64,000 nt of DNA from Lolium rigidum (GCF_022539505.1 NC_061514.1:216217837-216281836), one strand, 5' to 3'; shown: positions 1 to 11,639, counted from the stretch's first letter. The notes: generated by a model from the letters alone, not told the origin. Made by a program: numbers and translations.

Positions 1-1
1 C

Positions 2-1426
2 GTTCGATACCGCCATCCCATTCCGCGTTTAGATGACATGCTTGACGAATTGAGTGGTGCCACGATTTTCTCTAAGATTGATTTGCGTAGTGGCTACCAC
101 CAAATTCGCATGGCAATAGGTGATGAATGGAAGACGACATTCAAGACCAAACTTGGTCTCTATGAATGGCTTGTCATGCCATTTGGTCTTTCAAATGCTC
201 CATCTACTTTCATGCGTCTCATGAATCACATCTTGCGACCTCTCATTGGCAAGAGTGTGGTTGTCTATTTCGATGATATTCTCATTTATAGCAAAAATCT
301 CGAGGACCATGTGCAACATGTGAGAGAAGTCTTATGCATCTTGCGTCATGAGAAGCTTTATGCAAACCTCCCCAAGTGCACCTTTGCTCAAAAAAAGTTG
401 GTTTTTCTTGGATTTGTGGTTTCCGCCAATGGTATTGAAGTTGATTCTTCCAAGGTTGAGGCCATCCACAATTGGCCTACTCCTACAAATGTTGGTCAAG
501 TCCGAAGTTTTCATGGACTTGCCGGTTTATACCGCCGCTTTGTGAAAGATTTTAGCACCATTGCTTGCCCTTTGAATGAAATTACCAAAAAGAATGTTCC
601 GTTTGTGTGCGGCAAGGCCCAACAAAATGCTTTTGATGAGTTGAAGAAACGCCTTACCGAAGCTCCCCTTCTTGTCCTTCCAAACTTTGCAAAAACTTTT
701 GAGATTGAGTGTGATGCGAGTGGACTTGGTATTGGTGGCGTTCTTATGCAAGATGGAAAACCCGTGGCATACTATAGCAAGAAGATGGATGGCGCACGCC
801 TCAACTATCCTATATATGACAAGGAACTTTATGCTTTGGTTCGTGTTCTTGAAGTTTGGCAACATTATCTTTGGCCAAAAGAGTTTGTCATTCACTCCGA
901 CCATGAGTCTTTGAAGTATTTGAAAAGCCAACACAATTTAAACAAAAGACATGCAAAATGGGTTGAGTTCATTGAGTCCTTTCCATATGTAGTCAAATAC
1001 AAGAAGGGCAAGGAAAATATAGTTGCGGATGCTCTTTCCCGCAAACTCACCCTATTACTCACTCGCTTGGATTTCCATGTTTTGGGTCTTGATGAAATCA
1101 AAGACCAATATGCTTCCGATACTTTGTTTGGTCCAATCTTTGCAAAGTGTTCTAGTGATAAGGGCCTCGATGATTTCTATTTGCACCAAGGATTCTTGTT
1201 CAAGCGCAACAAACTTTGCATTCCCATGTCTTCGCTTCGCCTTTTGCTCTTACAAGAATCGCATGGTGGTGGTCTTATGGGACACTTTGGAAGAGAGAAG
1301 ACATATGCCATGCTCTCAACTCACTACTATTGGCCAAGAATGTACCGCGACGTGGAGCGCCTTTGCCGCCGGTGTACAACATGCTTACAAGCTAAGTCCA
1401 CTTCCAATCCCTATGGCCTTTATACA
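2..1426 (+). pseudogene. Ty3/gypsy pol, 5' part (RT-RNase H-zinc finger), split by CACTA insertion
   Basis: This is the middle of a Ty3/gypsy polyprotein that copies element RNA into DNA. The frame is open from base 2, so the true start lies outside the window. Reverse transcriptase shows the YFDD catalytic box ([12 protein letters not shown]) near residue 88. RNase H follows, with ECDAS, DKELYA and IHSDHES carrying its acidic residues, then ADALSR. Next is the H2C2 zinc-binding start of integrase (ESH...GHFG, CRRCTTC). No internal stop is seen. The frame is cut at the threonine codon 1424-1426, where a CACTA terminus begins. The frame resumes without shift at 50442, so the two fragments were one gene before insertion. 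After 1426 the reading runs into transposon sequence and stops at 1474. The family assignment is secure; the clade is inferred. Confidence 0.93.
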
Positions 1427-1439
1427 CACTACAAGAAAA
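1427..1439 (+). repeat. CACTA left terminal inverted repeat
   Basis: Thirteen bases beginning CACTA are matched perfectly by the inverted copy at 50426-50438. The preceding ACA (1424-1426) is the left copy of the target-site duplication. Confidence 0.9.
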
Positions 1440-1736
1440 TTTCTGATAGACAACGTCTCAAAATCGTCCGCTAAGGGGTATTTTTCGTCGCCTATGGGCC
1501 TAACCCGACGATATGGGTTATGTTGTCTAAAGTGCGTCAGGCAAAGTCCTACGACGATTTTTTCGGTCCGTCGCGCTAGGGCGCCCTTCCGCCACGGAAA
1601 ATCGGACCGTTGCAGATGTTTCCGGGAGCCCGTTGACTCGCCGACGTCATGCAAGCCGACACGTGGCGGACGCGGTTAACCGGCGGTTAACGGTGTTAAC
1701 CGGCCGAAACCCCGTGGTAGATGGTAGGCCCACACG
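1440..1736. other. CACTA left subterminal region, non-coding
   Basis: This GC-rich stretch has scattered short motifs of CGACGA or CGTCG type (for example near 1518 and 1552) and a cluster of GGTTAAC/TTAACCGG motifs around 1675-1705. Similar CCGACGA motifs occur inside the right end (50280-50390). This fits subterminal protein-binding motifs of CACTA elements, but no spacing rule was established. No gene is seen. Confidence 0.5.
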
Positions 1737-2930
1737 AGGCTCGCCACGTCTTAAGCGGGCCGGCCCATTAAGTTTGTGGGCCGGGCCGGCTGACTTAGTT
1801 TGACCGGTCAACTATATAGCTGGGCTGGTGCATTAGTTACGTGGGCCGGGCCTAACTTCTAAGGTTGATCTGGTCAAAACATTAATGGGCCGCCCACTAA
1901 GCATGTGGGCCGGGCCGAATGCACTCGTTTGACCGGTCAACGAGCAAAAGGGCCGGCCCACAAAACATGTGGGACCCACTTTCTCGTTATCGGGCCGGCC
2001 CATTTACCAAGTGGGGTCCACATTAAAGCAAGTGGGCCGGCCCAAGAAGTTATTGGGACGACCCAATTAGCATGTGGGTCCCACTTTCTCGCTATCGAGC
2101 CGGCCCATTTACTACGTGGGGTCCACATTAGATCAAATGGGCCGCCGCACCAAGCCGATGGGCGGGCCAAAAGCAGAGGTGGGTCCCACTTTCCTGTTAA
2201 TGGGCCAGCCCATTTAGTATGTGGGGTCCACCTTATAGCAAGTGGGCCGGCCCAACAAGATAGTGGGCCGGGCCAAAAACACAGGTGGGTCCCACTTTCC
2301 TCTTAAAGGGCCGACCCATTTAGTATGTGGGGTCCACCATATAGCAAGTGGGCCGGCCCAACAAGATAGTGGGACGGGCCAAAAGCACAGGTGGGTCCCA
2401 CTTTCCAGTTAAAGGGTCGGCCCATTTAGTATGTGGGGTCCACCATATATAGCAAGTGGGCCGGCCCAACACGCTAGTGGGCCGGGCCAAAAACACAGGT
2501 GGGTCCCACTTTCCTCTTAAAGGGTCGGCCCATTTAGTATGTGGGGTCCACCATGTAGCAAGTGGGCCGGCCCAACAAGATAGTGGGCCGGGCCAAAAGC
2601 ACTGGTGGGTCCCACTTTCCTGTTAACGGGTCGGCCCATTTAGTATGTAGGGTCCACCATATAGCAAGTGGGCCGGCCCAACAAGATAGTGGGCCGGGCC
2701 AAAAACACAGGTGGGTCCCACTTTCCTCTTAAAGGGCCGGCCCATTTAGTATGTGGCGTCCACCACAAAAGCAATTGGGCTGGACCAACTAGTTAGTGGG
2801 CCGGCCCAGTAGTGGGTGGGGTCCACCTTAAAGCAAGTGGGCCGACCCAATTAGAGTGTGGGGTCCACCGTAAATCAAGTGGGCTGGCCCAATAAGTTAG
2901 TGGGCCAGCCCGTTTAGTTGCTGTTTATAT
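1737..2930. repeat. Left subterminal minisatellite, about 106-bp unit
   Basis: The unit alternates GGGCCGGCCCA-type palindromes with GTGGGTCCCAC and GTGGGGTCCAC. The phrase GTGGGTCCCACTTTCC recurs near 2179, 2285, 2391, 2501, 2606 and 2711, giving a period of about 106 bp. Outer copies are degenerate. Open frames across this tract are by-products of the repeat and are not called as genes. Confidence 0.85.
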
Positions 2931-5230
2931 GCCGGCATAATAGGCGCTTTAGGATTTTGCGGGCCGGCACATATGTGATTTCGCTTAATTGGGCCGTTTA
3001 AGGGATGAGAATTCGTGATTTAGATACTGAGAATATTTACGCAGCATTGATTTCTGTCGGATAGCCTCACTTACCACAAGCACCAAAGAAAAAATGCGCG
3101 AAAGAACTATAAGAACTAATTAAATATTACATCAGCTGCAAGGCTTTGAAAAAATATTACAGAACCCAGAGAAATTGAATGGTAGTTAAACCTAGCAATA
3201 CAATGAAGCGATCCGGCAATCTTTTAAGTTGTCCATGCAAGCACCTATATCTGAAACAAAGACATTACAAGTTAAGACAGCAACAATGGAAAGGCAAAGA
3301 CACTACAATATTGTTTGCCAAAGAATTTGGAACTCATCATTTCGTCGTTATAACAAGATCATTGTAATCCGCACAATAAGCAAACAAAGAGTGCATGCCG
3401 CATAACAACAGCCAATATAACAGAGCATGTTAGAATGAAACAGCAGACTTACTACTGTCGAGTCCCATGCAAACCAACATGTTCGGGAGTACAAAATTGG
3501 CATGAACAACATAGTAGCGAGGCTATAAATTTTGTAACAACGACCGAGCAAGATGAAGTTATGATGGCTACATCTACGGAGCAGGGAATGTAAACCAAAA
3601 ATAGAAGTTACGATGGCAAAAGCTAAAGAGGAGGGAATGTGAACCAACATGTGCCAAGTGCAATTACTTCATTTTGGCCGTGAACTAAATAATACTCCTG
3701 AACTTATAGTGAAGGGGATGCAAATCAAGATGTTTCGGGATATAAACTTGTAATGAGCAACACATAGAGGATAGTTAGTGTTGGAGCTTAGGATGGACTA
3801 GATACAGAATATAGTGGGATCACCTGTGAACTTGTATAAGAGGGAATGCAAACCAATATGTTCAGTATTCCATATGTGAGCGTCATGCCAAGTCAGAGAA
3901 ACAAGTCAATAATGCAGACTTTTGAAGAACAAGATGGCACGCAAAATTATTATCTAGTAGTATGACAAGTTTATTTGTACTACAGAGCTAGATAGCGGAG
4001 TGATAGCATGCCAAACTAAGTCCTTACTTTGTTAGCTTACAATGAAGTAGATACAAAACAATGGCATCACTCGTAGTACAGGGAATGCAAGCCAACATGT
4101 TCATGGAGTAAAAAATTGGCACAAACAACATAGTAGCAGGCCATAATTTTTGTAACAACGACCGAGCAAGATAAAGTTATGATGGCTAGATCTACAGAGC
4201 GAGGCAATGTAAACCAAATATAGAAGTTACGATGCCAAAAGCTATAGAGCAGGGAATGCGAACCAACATGTGCAATTACTTAAAATTGGCCATGAACTAA
4301 ATAATAGCAGGATGTTACTATAATACCTATAATTTTTGTAACAACGACTGAGCAAGATAGAAGTTATGATGGCTACATCTACAGAGCAGGGAATGCAAAC
4401 CAAAATGTTCAATCGCTTAAATTTAGCAATGAACTAGAAAATAGCAAGGTGTTACGGTCATAGCTAGGAATGAACTAAAAGAGCTTCAGACAAACAAGCA
4501 TCTGAACCCAGAACATGGCGCTAAAACAAGAGACTTACATTAGGAGAAGCACTCTGTGGGAGTCACAACAGATCTTCCTGGGGTTGATAGATCCGATGAT
4601 GAAGTACGCTACATGTGCTACTTGGGGTTGGAGAGACGGCCATTACACTTCATGGTTACTCATCTCATCCGCAAAAACGTAACGGCGCGTCGTTAGCACA
4701 AACAGAGTTCCCGCAAGATTAAACAAGAACTTGCGAGGCAAGCAATAGAAAAGCGACGATAGAAGAGTTTAGATCATGCACGGCGCCAGTGAAGCAGATC
4801 CGGTTCATGCACAGCGGTGTCGGTGAGCAAGATCCGATGCGGTGCACGACGGATCCGGCGAAGCGGCTCAGGTGGGGTGGACGATACCGCAGCTGAAGCG
4901 ACTGCGGTAGACTGCTGGATGAGGATATGGTTTCGAGGTTCAGCGGGGATGATCCGTTCCGGTTGATGACGGCGTCGATGAAGCGGCTCCGGCAGGCAGC
5001 CGGATAGCGAGGATCGCGAGGCCTCGGGTAGGCCAGGGAAGTGCGGCGGGGATGTTCCGGTGCGGTGGTCGTGGAGGTGGGAGAGAGAGGGACTTGGGAA
5101 GTTCCGGTGGGTGGTCTGAGGGAAATGCATTTTTTTTGGGAGGGTTTCCGGGCTAGGGAGGTGGTGATCGAAAAAATGACGGGCAGACCCCCCCACCAAC
5201 CGACTTTGCTGTCATCTCCACAGGGGTAGA
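2931..5230. other. Unassigned CACTA interior with degenerate repeats and a GC-rich island
   Basis: Between about 3500 and 4440 a degenerate unit recurs: 'TTTTGTAACAACGACCGAGC', 'GTTATGATGGCTA', then 'CAGGGAATG(T/C)AAACCAA'. Copies lie near 3530, 4145 and 4330. From about 4750 to 5220 the sequence becomes GC-rich, with repeated GATCCG(G/A) motifs and a minus-strand open frame (4774-5199) rich in Pro, Arg, His and Ser. I recognise no domain and do not call a gene. The island could be the 5' end of a captured minus-strand gene. Confidence 0.4.
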
Positions 5231-5319
5231 ATGGGAATTTGGAAGCGTGTGAAATTTTTGTATTTTGTGGGCGGGAAGTTTTGCCGCTATGAGATTTTGA
5301 ATTTGGCTAAGGTCCAAGT

Positions 5320-6030
5320 ATAATGATAAAAAATTGTGAGACCGTACTAGTACCTCTGTTCAAGGCCGAGTGCAAAACAAATCATCATCACCTTGAATAT
5401 CGGTCAGTACCATGATCATGATCTATCTCTGAAATTAGTGTATCCGCTAGATCTTGCAAAGTATAATGATAAAAAGAATTGTGAGACTGTACTAGTACTT
5501 CTCTTCTATGCCGAGTGCAACATCAAATCATCATCACGTTGAAAATTTGTTACCATGATCATGATCTACCTCTGAAAATGGGCTCATCCGCTAAAACTTG
5601 CAAAGTATAATGAAACAAAATTGTGAGACCGTACTAGTACTTATGTTCAAGGTCGAGTGCAACATCAAATCATCTTTACATTGAATATTGTGTTACCATG
5701 ATCATGATCTATCTCTGAATTTGGCGCATCCGCTAAATCTCGCAAAGTATAATGATAAAAAAATTGTGAGACTATACTAGTACTTATGTTCAAGGCTGAG
5801 TGCAGGATCAAATCATCATCACGTTGAAATTTGTTACAACGATCATGACATATCTCTAAAATTGGCGCATCCGCTAAATCTCGCAAAGTATAATGATAAA
5901 AAAAATTATGAGACTGTACTAGTACTTATGTTCAAGGCCGAGTGCAGGATCAAATCATCATCACGTGGAAATTTGTTACAACGATCATGACATGTCTCTG
6001 AAATTGGCGCATCCGCTAAATCTTGCATGT
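5320..6030. repeat. Tandem repeat, about 143 bp, five copies
   Basis: The phrase GAGAC(C/T)(G/A)TACTAGTAC recurs near 5338, 5481, 5626, 5769 and 5910. Each is followed by a CATCATCA tract, a GATCATGATC-like palindrome and CATCCGCTAAATCT(C/T)GCAAAG. The last half unit leads into the coding-like stretch at 6123. A fragment of the same monomer (CATCCGCTAAATCTCGCAAAG, inverted) also borders the right inverted arm near 20390-20430. Confidence 0.85.
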
Positions 6031-6122
6031 GGCGCATCTCAGTGCGGAGCAACAGGCTGGTGCTATCAAGGTTGAGGCGTCGGTAGCGTCATCGGGCTCT
6101 CCTCTTTTGATAGATCTTCTAC

Positions 6123-6474
6123 ATGGCGCGGCGCACCGCCCGTCGAGAAGCAGTCACATGTGATACCGAGGTGGAGACGTCGCCGGCATCCTCGAGGCGC
6201 GGCCGCCCTTCTACGAGCCAGCGTCGACTCAAGGTATGAATCCATGCGTTGTCGCGCCCCTTCTTCCGATGAAGTGGGGTGCCTTAGATTTATTTTTCTT
6301 CTCTTACGATTATTTCGAGCCGAACATGTGTGCTCTTTCTTTGAATATATTGCTTGAAAAGCTAACCAAGTTACTTAAATTCACTTCATTCTTAATCTTG
6401 CGTGCTAATTTTGTTATTTTTGCTGACAGTGGTGCACGCAAGGAGATTTATTTGTGGGTGTGCTCAGCTGTTAG
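6123..6474 (+). CDS. Putative small two-exon gene, unknown product
   Basis: An ATG at 6123 opens 37 codons (MARRTARREA start, rich in Arg and Ser) that end at AAG with a good donor, GTATGA, at 6234. A TTTTGCTGACAG acceptor ends at 6429. Joining 6123-6233 to 6430-6474 keeps the frame and gives 15 more codons (WCTQGDLFVG...) before TAG, about 51 residues in all. I do not recognise the product. It may be a fragment of a longer captured or transposon gene. The second exon lies at the outer edge of the left inverted arm; the right arm keeps a mutated version of the same region (20330-20376). The splice reading is inference and the protein is very short. Confidence 0.3.
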
Positions 6475-7165
6475 GCCTAAGTCGAAATCCTCAGCTAAAC
6501 GAGGCCTCAGCTTAACACATAAAAAAGGTGTTCAATCTCGCCCACAATGTCCTCTTCTTTCCTCTTCCTTTATTGGAACTTGTTTTGCAGACAAGGAAAG
6601 TGGCACATGTAATGTGAGTAAAACCCTCTTAGCCAAAATCAGCTACGAGCAAGATTTTCTGTATTGTAGATGCCCCAATTGACTCTCATCCCCAATGTAG
6701 TCTTTTTTTTCTATGTCAGTATAGACTTATTTACATGGCATGCATTTGCCTAATGAGCAGCATTGTATTGCCATTCTAGCCAACCTGATCGATATGTCAA
6801 GCTTCATGCAGGAGATGCCATGTTTAATTTACTCCCTCACTCCGATCCATATTTCTTGGTGTAAAATGAATGTGAATCGAAGGGAGTACTTTTCTTAGAT
6901 AGTACTATACCAGTTCAAAAAAAAGTACTACTCCTACTACATCACAAATGCATCAAAAGAGTATCACAAGACCACCACGGTTGTACTAGTAGAGTTTAAT
7001 GCTGAACTTCCAAAGGGAATAAGATTACACATGTGAACTTTAAACAGGACCACGAGCATGAGGGCCAGCAGCAGGGGCGTTGACCGGGAACAAGCCAGGC
7101 AAGACGTAATTCTGGAGGAAGAGGCCATATCGTTGCGTGCTTGGCCTTGGTTGCGGGGCGGTGCT
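6421..7165 (+). repeat. Left arm of a large inverted duplication
   Basis: This stretch matches the reverse complement of 19603-20376, with scattered substitutions and small indels. Shared landmarks include the tract around GGAACTTGTTTTGCAGACAA, the Stowaway stub at 6832-6886 and the coding-like GAGTTTAATGCTGAACTTCC. Similarity ends near 7165. The arms bracket about 12.4 kb holding all captured genes. Confidence 0.8.
6832..6886 (+). mobile_element. Stowaway-like MITE stub (55 bp)
   Basis: The stub begins CTCCCTC, ends GAGGGAG-like (GAAGGGAG) and is flanked by TA on both sides, matching Stowaway/Tc1-mariner MITE ends. The inverted copy at 19890-19944 has the same size and TA flanks. The insertion therefore predates the arm duplication. 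Confidence 0.6.
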
Positions 7166-7318
7166 TCCCCGATGTACTTAGGCCTACACCCGTCGCATGC
7201 TTGGATCGGGCTGCCGATGTCCACTGTGGAGGATTTTGCCACGGAATGGGCAAAATAGCTCCCGACGCATGCGGAAACGAATTTCACCACCCTTCGGCCG
7301 CTTCGAACGTAGCGGCTC

Positions 7319-8120
7319 TTACGAGTCCATGCGCTCCTTGTTGTCGTCCATGTCATCGGAATATTCCTGTGAATTATAAAGTACATAATAATCAGGTGTT
7401 TAATGACAGATCGAATAAATACTGCACTATCATAAGAAAACCTTAGAAACCCTAAAATTAAATGTGTAGAACAAGTAAATGGCAGAAGAAATCATACTAA
7501 ATCACGATAAAACCCTATGAACATCAATGAACATAAGCCACAACAATTGCAAGTCCACTAAGTATGAACGCATAAATTAATTATATGACTAATCAAGCCA
7601 ACTACATGGCAGATTAGTCGAAATTAAACTAGAATCTGACCGTACGAACCGTAGAATCAAGTACGTCTACAAGAACAAGGTAGGATATCAAATCAATCAA
7701 GAACCAGGTTCGTGCAAACCACGTGAACAGTAATATGACACAAAGAGGATCGGGACAGTTTCGGTAAAAGAGCAGTACCTCCTCGTCGTCACCCTCGACA
7801 TCCTCCTGGAACTGAATGTTTGGGCCGAAATCGTCGAAGGGGTCGAGGTCCGCGTCCAGCATCGGGTCTAGGAAAACCTCGCCGTGGTGGCCTGCAACGC
7901 CTTGCAGATCTTCGGCGGGAGCAACGGCGTTGCTATCCACCTTCTCCTCGACGTCCAGGACGCCCGTTTCGACCGAGGTCGAAGAATCAGACAAGCAGAG
8001 GAGACGAGCGGCCCGGGTGCCCGGTGAAGCCTCACCCGCCGCGGCGGCCACTACCGCGGAGGAATCCTCCGCGCGAGCGGCCGCCGATTGCTCCGCCTCG
8101 TACGCAAGACCTGTCTTCAT
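7319..8120 (-). CDS. Two-exon gene for a small acidic protein, unknown function
   Basis: On the minus strand, exon 1 is 8120-7779 (114 codons from ATG). A donor GAG|GTACTG follows. The intron is 7778-7367 (412 nt), with acceptor TTCACAG. Exon 2 is 7366-7319 (15 codons plus TAA). The join is in phase, giving 129 residues. The N-terminus is rich in Ala, Glu and Ser; the C-terminal half is strongly acidic (ADLDPFDDFG, EGDDEE, then EYSDDMDDNKERMDS). No signal peptide, membrane segment or known domain is evident. The frame is also open for 19 codons upstream of the ATG but without another ATG. A TATA box lies at 8237-8245 at a plausible distance. It looks like an intact captured plant gene or exon pair rather than a transposase. 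Function is not assigned. Confidence 0.55.
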
Positions 8121-8236
8121 GCTGCTGCGGTTGGAAACGAGGAAGTCGATGCCTCGGAGGTGCGGTGAGTTGATGGGGGTTTTTCACAGTGTGGGGGAGG
8201 GGAGAGAACGAGCTCGCGAGAGACGATGAGGCCTAT

Positions 8237-8245
8237 TATTTTATA
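8237..8245 (-). promoter_or_regulatory. TATA box for the acidic-protein gene
   Basis: The minus strand reads TATAAAATA about 117 bp upstream of the ATG at 8120. This would place transcription start near 8205-8215 and give a 5' leader of roughly 90 nt. No other promoter element was identified. Confidence 0.45.
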
Positions 8246-8249
8246 GCCT

Positions 8250-8929
8250 CTGACTCTTTGTATCGAGTTGTGGACGCGTGAAGTCGTGCATGTACTCGAT
8301 TTTCCACTTTCTGAGAAACGTGTACGAAACCTTTTTTTCTTGGACCATTTAACTTCATGTGGGGCTCATGTATACAAATACTTCCAAACGTCATAAGTAA
8401 TTCACAATCATTCAGAAAAATATGAGACCTTAACATTTTATTGTTTGTGTCAGATATTTTCCATGAAAAATAACATCCTTCAAAAAATAAATCCCCTATG
8501 CCAATCCGGCCATGCCCGTCTACTCCAACTAGCTTCCTCGAGTAATTTTTCACCTTACATTCTTAAAATGAACCAAAATTTGGCACAGGGGCAACACATG
8601 GAAAATGATGTTACCATTCTCTCTTGCCATTTTTGTTTGAATTTTTCAAAATTGTCATGCCCTAACGGAAAAATGTATGTTCCTTCTATGAAGCATGTAT
8701 CAAAATGGCATTACCAAAACCTGGGGGTGGCGGGGCACATGGTGGTGTGATGATACATCACATTTGGACCACACAACACAATTTGGACCAACCAAAAAAA
8801 TTCAACCACCCTACACAAACCCTGGTCAAAACTAGTTTGACCAATATTACAAAAGTTGTACATAATTCGAAACGAGTCAGAAATATACGAAGCATTCCGG
8901 AGTCAATGCGAAGACAAAGCAATTATGCC
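8250..8929. other. No gene recognised; AT-rich spacer
   Basis: The sequence is AT-rich with many stops in all frames. Short open frames near 8445-8750 and 8705-9055 show no domain or repeat. It separates two divergent-looking captured gene fragments. Confidence 0.5.
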
Positions 8930-9929
8930 AAAAGACGAAGGCGAGAGGAGGAACGAGGTCTTGCTATATTGCACAACAAAGCCAAATTCAACTTTTCATC
9001 GATTCCAAAATTCCGGCTGCAATTAGCACACCCTGGTCTCCCGATGTCGCAATAGTTGGCTCGTTGGAAGCGGAGACACTCGACTTCCTTCTTCAACTTA
9101 TCGCACTCGTGCGAACTTTCAAGTACTTCGTCTCGAAATATTGCGCATGTTCAGCATGCAACTCCACTTCCGTCGAAAACTTTCACAGATCACGAGTTGC
9201 AATCACACCGACAAGCCTTGTCGGTGACCACACTCATCGGTGGTCTGGGCGCGTAGTTCCTTGACTTCCTTCTTCAACTTCTTACACTCGGCGACAACGT
9301 CTGAGTACCGTTTATCAAAAGAAGATTGCACGGAACGGGCATTCTCCTCCGACATGGCACGATTTAAAATGCACCTGCCCACGAGGTGGCGGATTTTCTT
9401 ATGAAGGATGGTGTTGTGGCCCTTGATCTGGTCCAGTTTCACGGAGAATCGTGTTATCACATCTCGCATTGCAAATTCAACAGCAATGAAGTATGCAGAG
9501 TGCAGATGAGGGGGGAGAAATAAACAAATGGAGTGCCAACCTCTTCAATATGCATGAGAGCTGCAAATTCCTTGTCCATAGGAACCTCTTCAACGATGGA
9601 ACCGCCATTCCTGGAAGAAATACAGTTAAGTAGTTGGATCTGGCATCCAGCAAGGAGGCGATGAAACTGCGGCACGACAATGGAAACATACATGGCCGAA
9701 GATGCACACACGCGCACTGGCTGCTCCTCTCCCGGAGACTGAGCATTCGTCTCTGATCTACGCATTCGGGATACCAAACCTATGCATGTTACGGCCCTTG
9801 ATCTCGGCGGTCGTCGCCGATAATCTCATAATCCCTTCCTGCATTGAAAAATTCACCGATAACGAATCGGGGATCCTTTTTCATTCACGGGATAGGAAAA
9901 TCATAAGATTAGGAAAAGCATAGGATTTT

Positions 9930-10366
9930 GTATACATTAGAGTGGGTGTATGCGCTATTTTATGGGCAATTTGGAATGTACAAAATGAATTCGTGTTTAA
10001 TAAACCTAAATCTCATCCCTTCTTGCAGGTTATCCCTATGATTATTCACTAGATCCGTATGTTTCTTATCTCCCGCCCGAGGATCAGCGAGGATATCATG
10101 GATTCGGGTGCAACCGACTAGAGACGACCGCACGGGATTTTTACGGCCGGGGTGGGCTGGCGGTTTCCTCATAGAATTACTTAACGATGTGTTTTTGCCT
10201 TTTTGGCATCCGTTGTTTTCTATGTTTCGTTGGTGGATCTTTGTGTCGACTCTAGCCGATCCCCGAGAAGTTGTCATAATTTGTGTATGAACTGAAGAAA
10301 GCAATAAAGCAGCCATATACATCATTTTGATGCGAGAGGCTGTGGTATGTCCCCCATTTCGAAAAA
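9930..10366 (+). mobile_element. 5'-truncated LINE 3' end
   Basis: In the frame beginning near 9958 the sequence reads LWAIWNVQNEFVFNK, a motif typical of the C-terminal zinc-binding part of plant LINE reverse transcriptases. Stops interrupt it at about 10050 and 10120. A 3' tail follows, with GCAATAAAGCAGCC, a GATGCGAGAGGCTG block and GTCCCCCATTTCGAAAAAA ending in a short A run. A 5' truncation is usual for LINE copies. No clear target duplication was identified. The element sits inside the coiled-coil pseudogene on the opposite strand. Confidence 0.6.
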
Positions 10367-10424
10367 AGGAACAAACATAGGATTGAGATGTCATGGCTAG
10401 TTGAATTAATGTTTTATTCCTATA

Positions 10425-10560
10425 TTATTCGCACTACTAGATTCCTATAGGATTAGTTCCTATAGGATATCTTCCTATAAATCAAACAACTAATGTAGGA
10501 AAAAAATCCCATAGGATCTAAATGCTACACAATTCTTATAGGAGTCCTACGAATTAAAGA
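10425..10560. mobile_element. Possible MITE debris with CCTATAGGA motifs
   Basis: Repeated TTCCTATAGGAT/ATCCTATAGGAA-like palindromes lie on both sides of a TATAAATCAAACAACTAATG centre, giving the stretch a foldback character. Similar CCTATAGG or TATAGGA motifs recur near 13240-13430. No defined ends or target duplication were found, so the class is open. Confidence 0.25.
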
Positions 10561-10798
10561 AGCCCTCATGCAGTACGGAGATGAAGAGGAAGAAAAAAAG
10601 CAATGGATATATATTATATAGTGCATACATTATTAATGCTCTTGAGAGCTAACAAGTGCTCATCAAACAACGGGTCCTCGATAGCTAAGTACGAAGTGGA
10701 TCCTGCGGTAGAAAGCACGAGCCTGGAACCGTCGGCCCTGGAAGATGATAGCCGGTTTAGTTGGCACCGCTCTGCCGGCAAGGACTCAACGAAAATCC

Positions 10799-11087
10799 GG
10801 CATGGCGATGGAAACATACCCAGGAGCTTCGTACCCACCAGGTTGGCGAGAAATGAGCGATTTCTCAACTTGGGTAGGAATGGCGCTGAAACCAGCCGCC
10901 ATGGAAGAAAGACGGTTAAATTGTTTGATCTGCTAGCCAGCCAGAAGGTAGAGAAACTTCGGCATGGTGATGGAAACATACTAGAGAGCTTCGTACCCAC
11001 CATCTTGGTGAAACACGGGCGATTTCTCGGCATCGGTAGGAAGGGCGACACTTGAACGGGCGGCCCTGGAAGAAAGACGGTCAAATA
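10799..11087. repeat. Duplicated exon-intron-like unit, about 162 bp apart
   Basis: Two copies (10799-10922 and 10961-11087) share GGCATGG(C/T)GATGGAAACATAC, GAGCTTCGTACCCACCA, GCGATTTCTC and GGAAGAAAGACGGT. On the minus strand each ends in a TTTCTTCCAG- or TTTCTTCCAT-like acceptor. Weaker relatives lie at 9610-9700 and 11155-11200. The pattern suggests internal duplication of an exon and flanking intron in the coiled-coil gene. Confidence 0.5.
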
Positions 11088-11639
11088 GCTGGTTCTCCCG
11101 GGTAAAAAAATAGTTGGATCTGTTTGCCTTGTTGTAATCTGCGTTCATGGGGGCAAAGAAAGCACATGGCGATAAAAACCTACCAGGACTCTTGCTGGAT
11201 TACTCTGCCCTGACCCAACAAGCCCGAAGCAGACTAAGCTTGCGATGGAAGCGCAGACATGCCTGTCCGCCGGCACCGCTGGTACACTTTCAAAGTCGGA
11301 GTTTGCAGGACTTTCAGCGGGATGGATTTCACCGCGGATTTTAGTCTCAGACACCAACGCCTCCTTCCTCTTCTTACTCTTCTTCATGTTCTTGTTAGAC
11401 AACTTGTTGAACGAGGGATGAATCGCTGGAGGAAGAAGGAAGGGACAAGCAGGTGGGGATAGAAGGGGTCGGTGTAGAGCTCTCCGGGGAGGGTTCCCGG
11501 GGGAGGAGGATGAAAACTCGGAACGAACGGGACGGGGATGGGGCCTGGGCAATCTTGTCCGTCCATCCAAAATCGAAGGGCGGGAGCACATAAGACTTTG
11601 GGCCATTGACGAGCTGGTCCTGCCACAGGCGGACCCCAA

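Larger units (their letters stand above)
8930..11387 (-). pseudogene. Broken multi-exon coiled-coil gene (captured fragment)
   Basis: A plausible start lies at 11387 on the minus strand: ATG, then a lysine-rich beginning MKKSKKRKEALVSETK, preceded by a pyrimidine-rich leader. Downstream come repeated intron/exon-like units. An exon follows acceptor TTTCTTCCAG near 9602 (NGGSIVEEVPMDKEF...HIEE), with donor GAG|GTTGGC. The next block is MRDVITRFSVKLDQIKG..., its acceptor apparently spoiled (TTTGCA without G). It leads into a heptad-rich segment (YSDVVAECKKLKKEVKELR) and a second one (DKLKKEVECLRFQRANY) in another frame. At least one frameshift (about 9110) and the LINE insertion at 9930-10366 disrupt it. 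Long charged helices suggest a coiled-coil protein; function is unknown. Exon linkage is inference. Confidence 0.4.

Noticed and set aside
1905..2306. A 133-residue plus-strand frame in the left subterminal repeat
   Set aside because: It encodes a repeating peptide with the 106-bp unit and is explained by the minisatellite.
4774..5199. A 141-residue minus-strand frame in the GC-rich island
   Set aside because: Pro/His/Arg/Ser-rich composition without a domain, and an equally open opposite strand, point to base composition.
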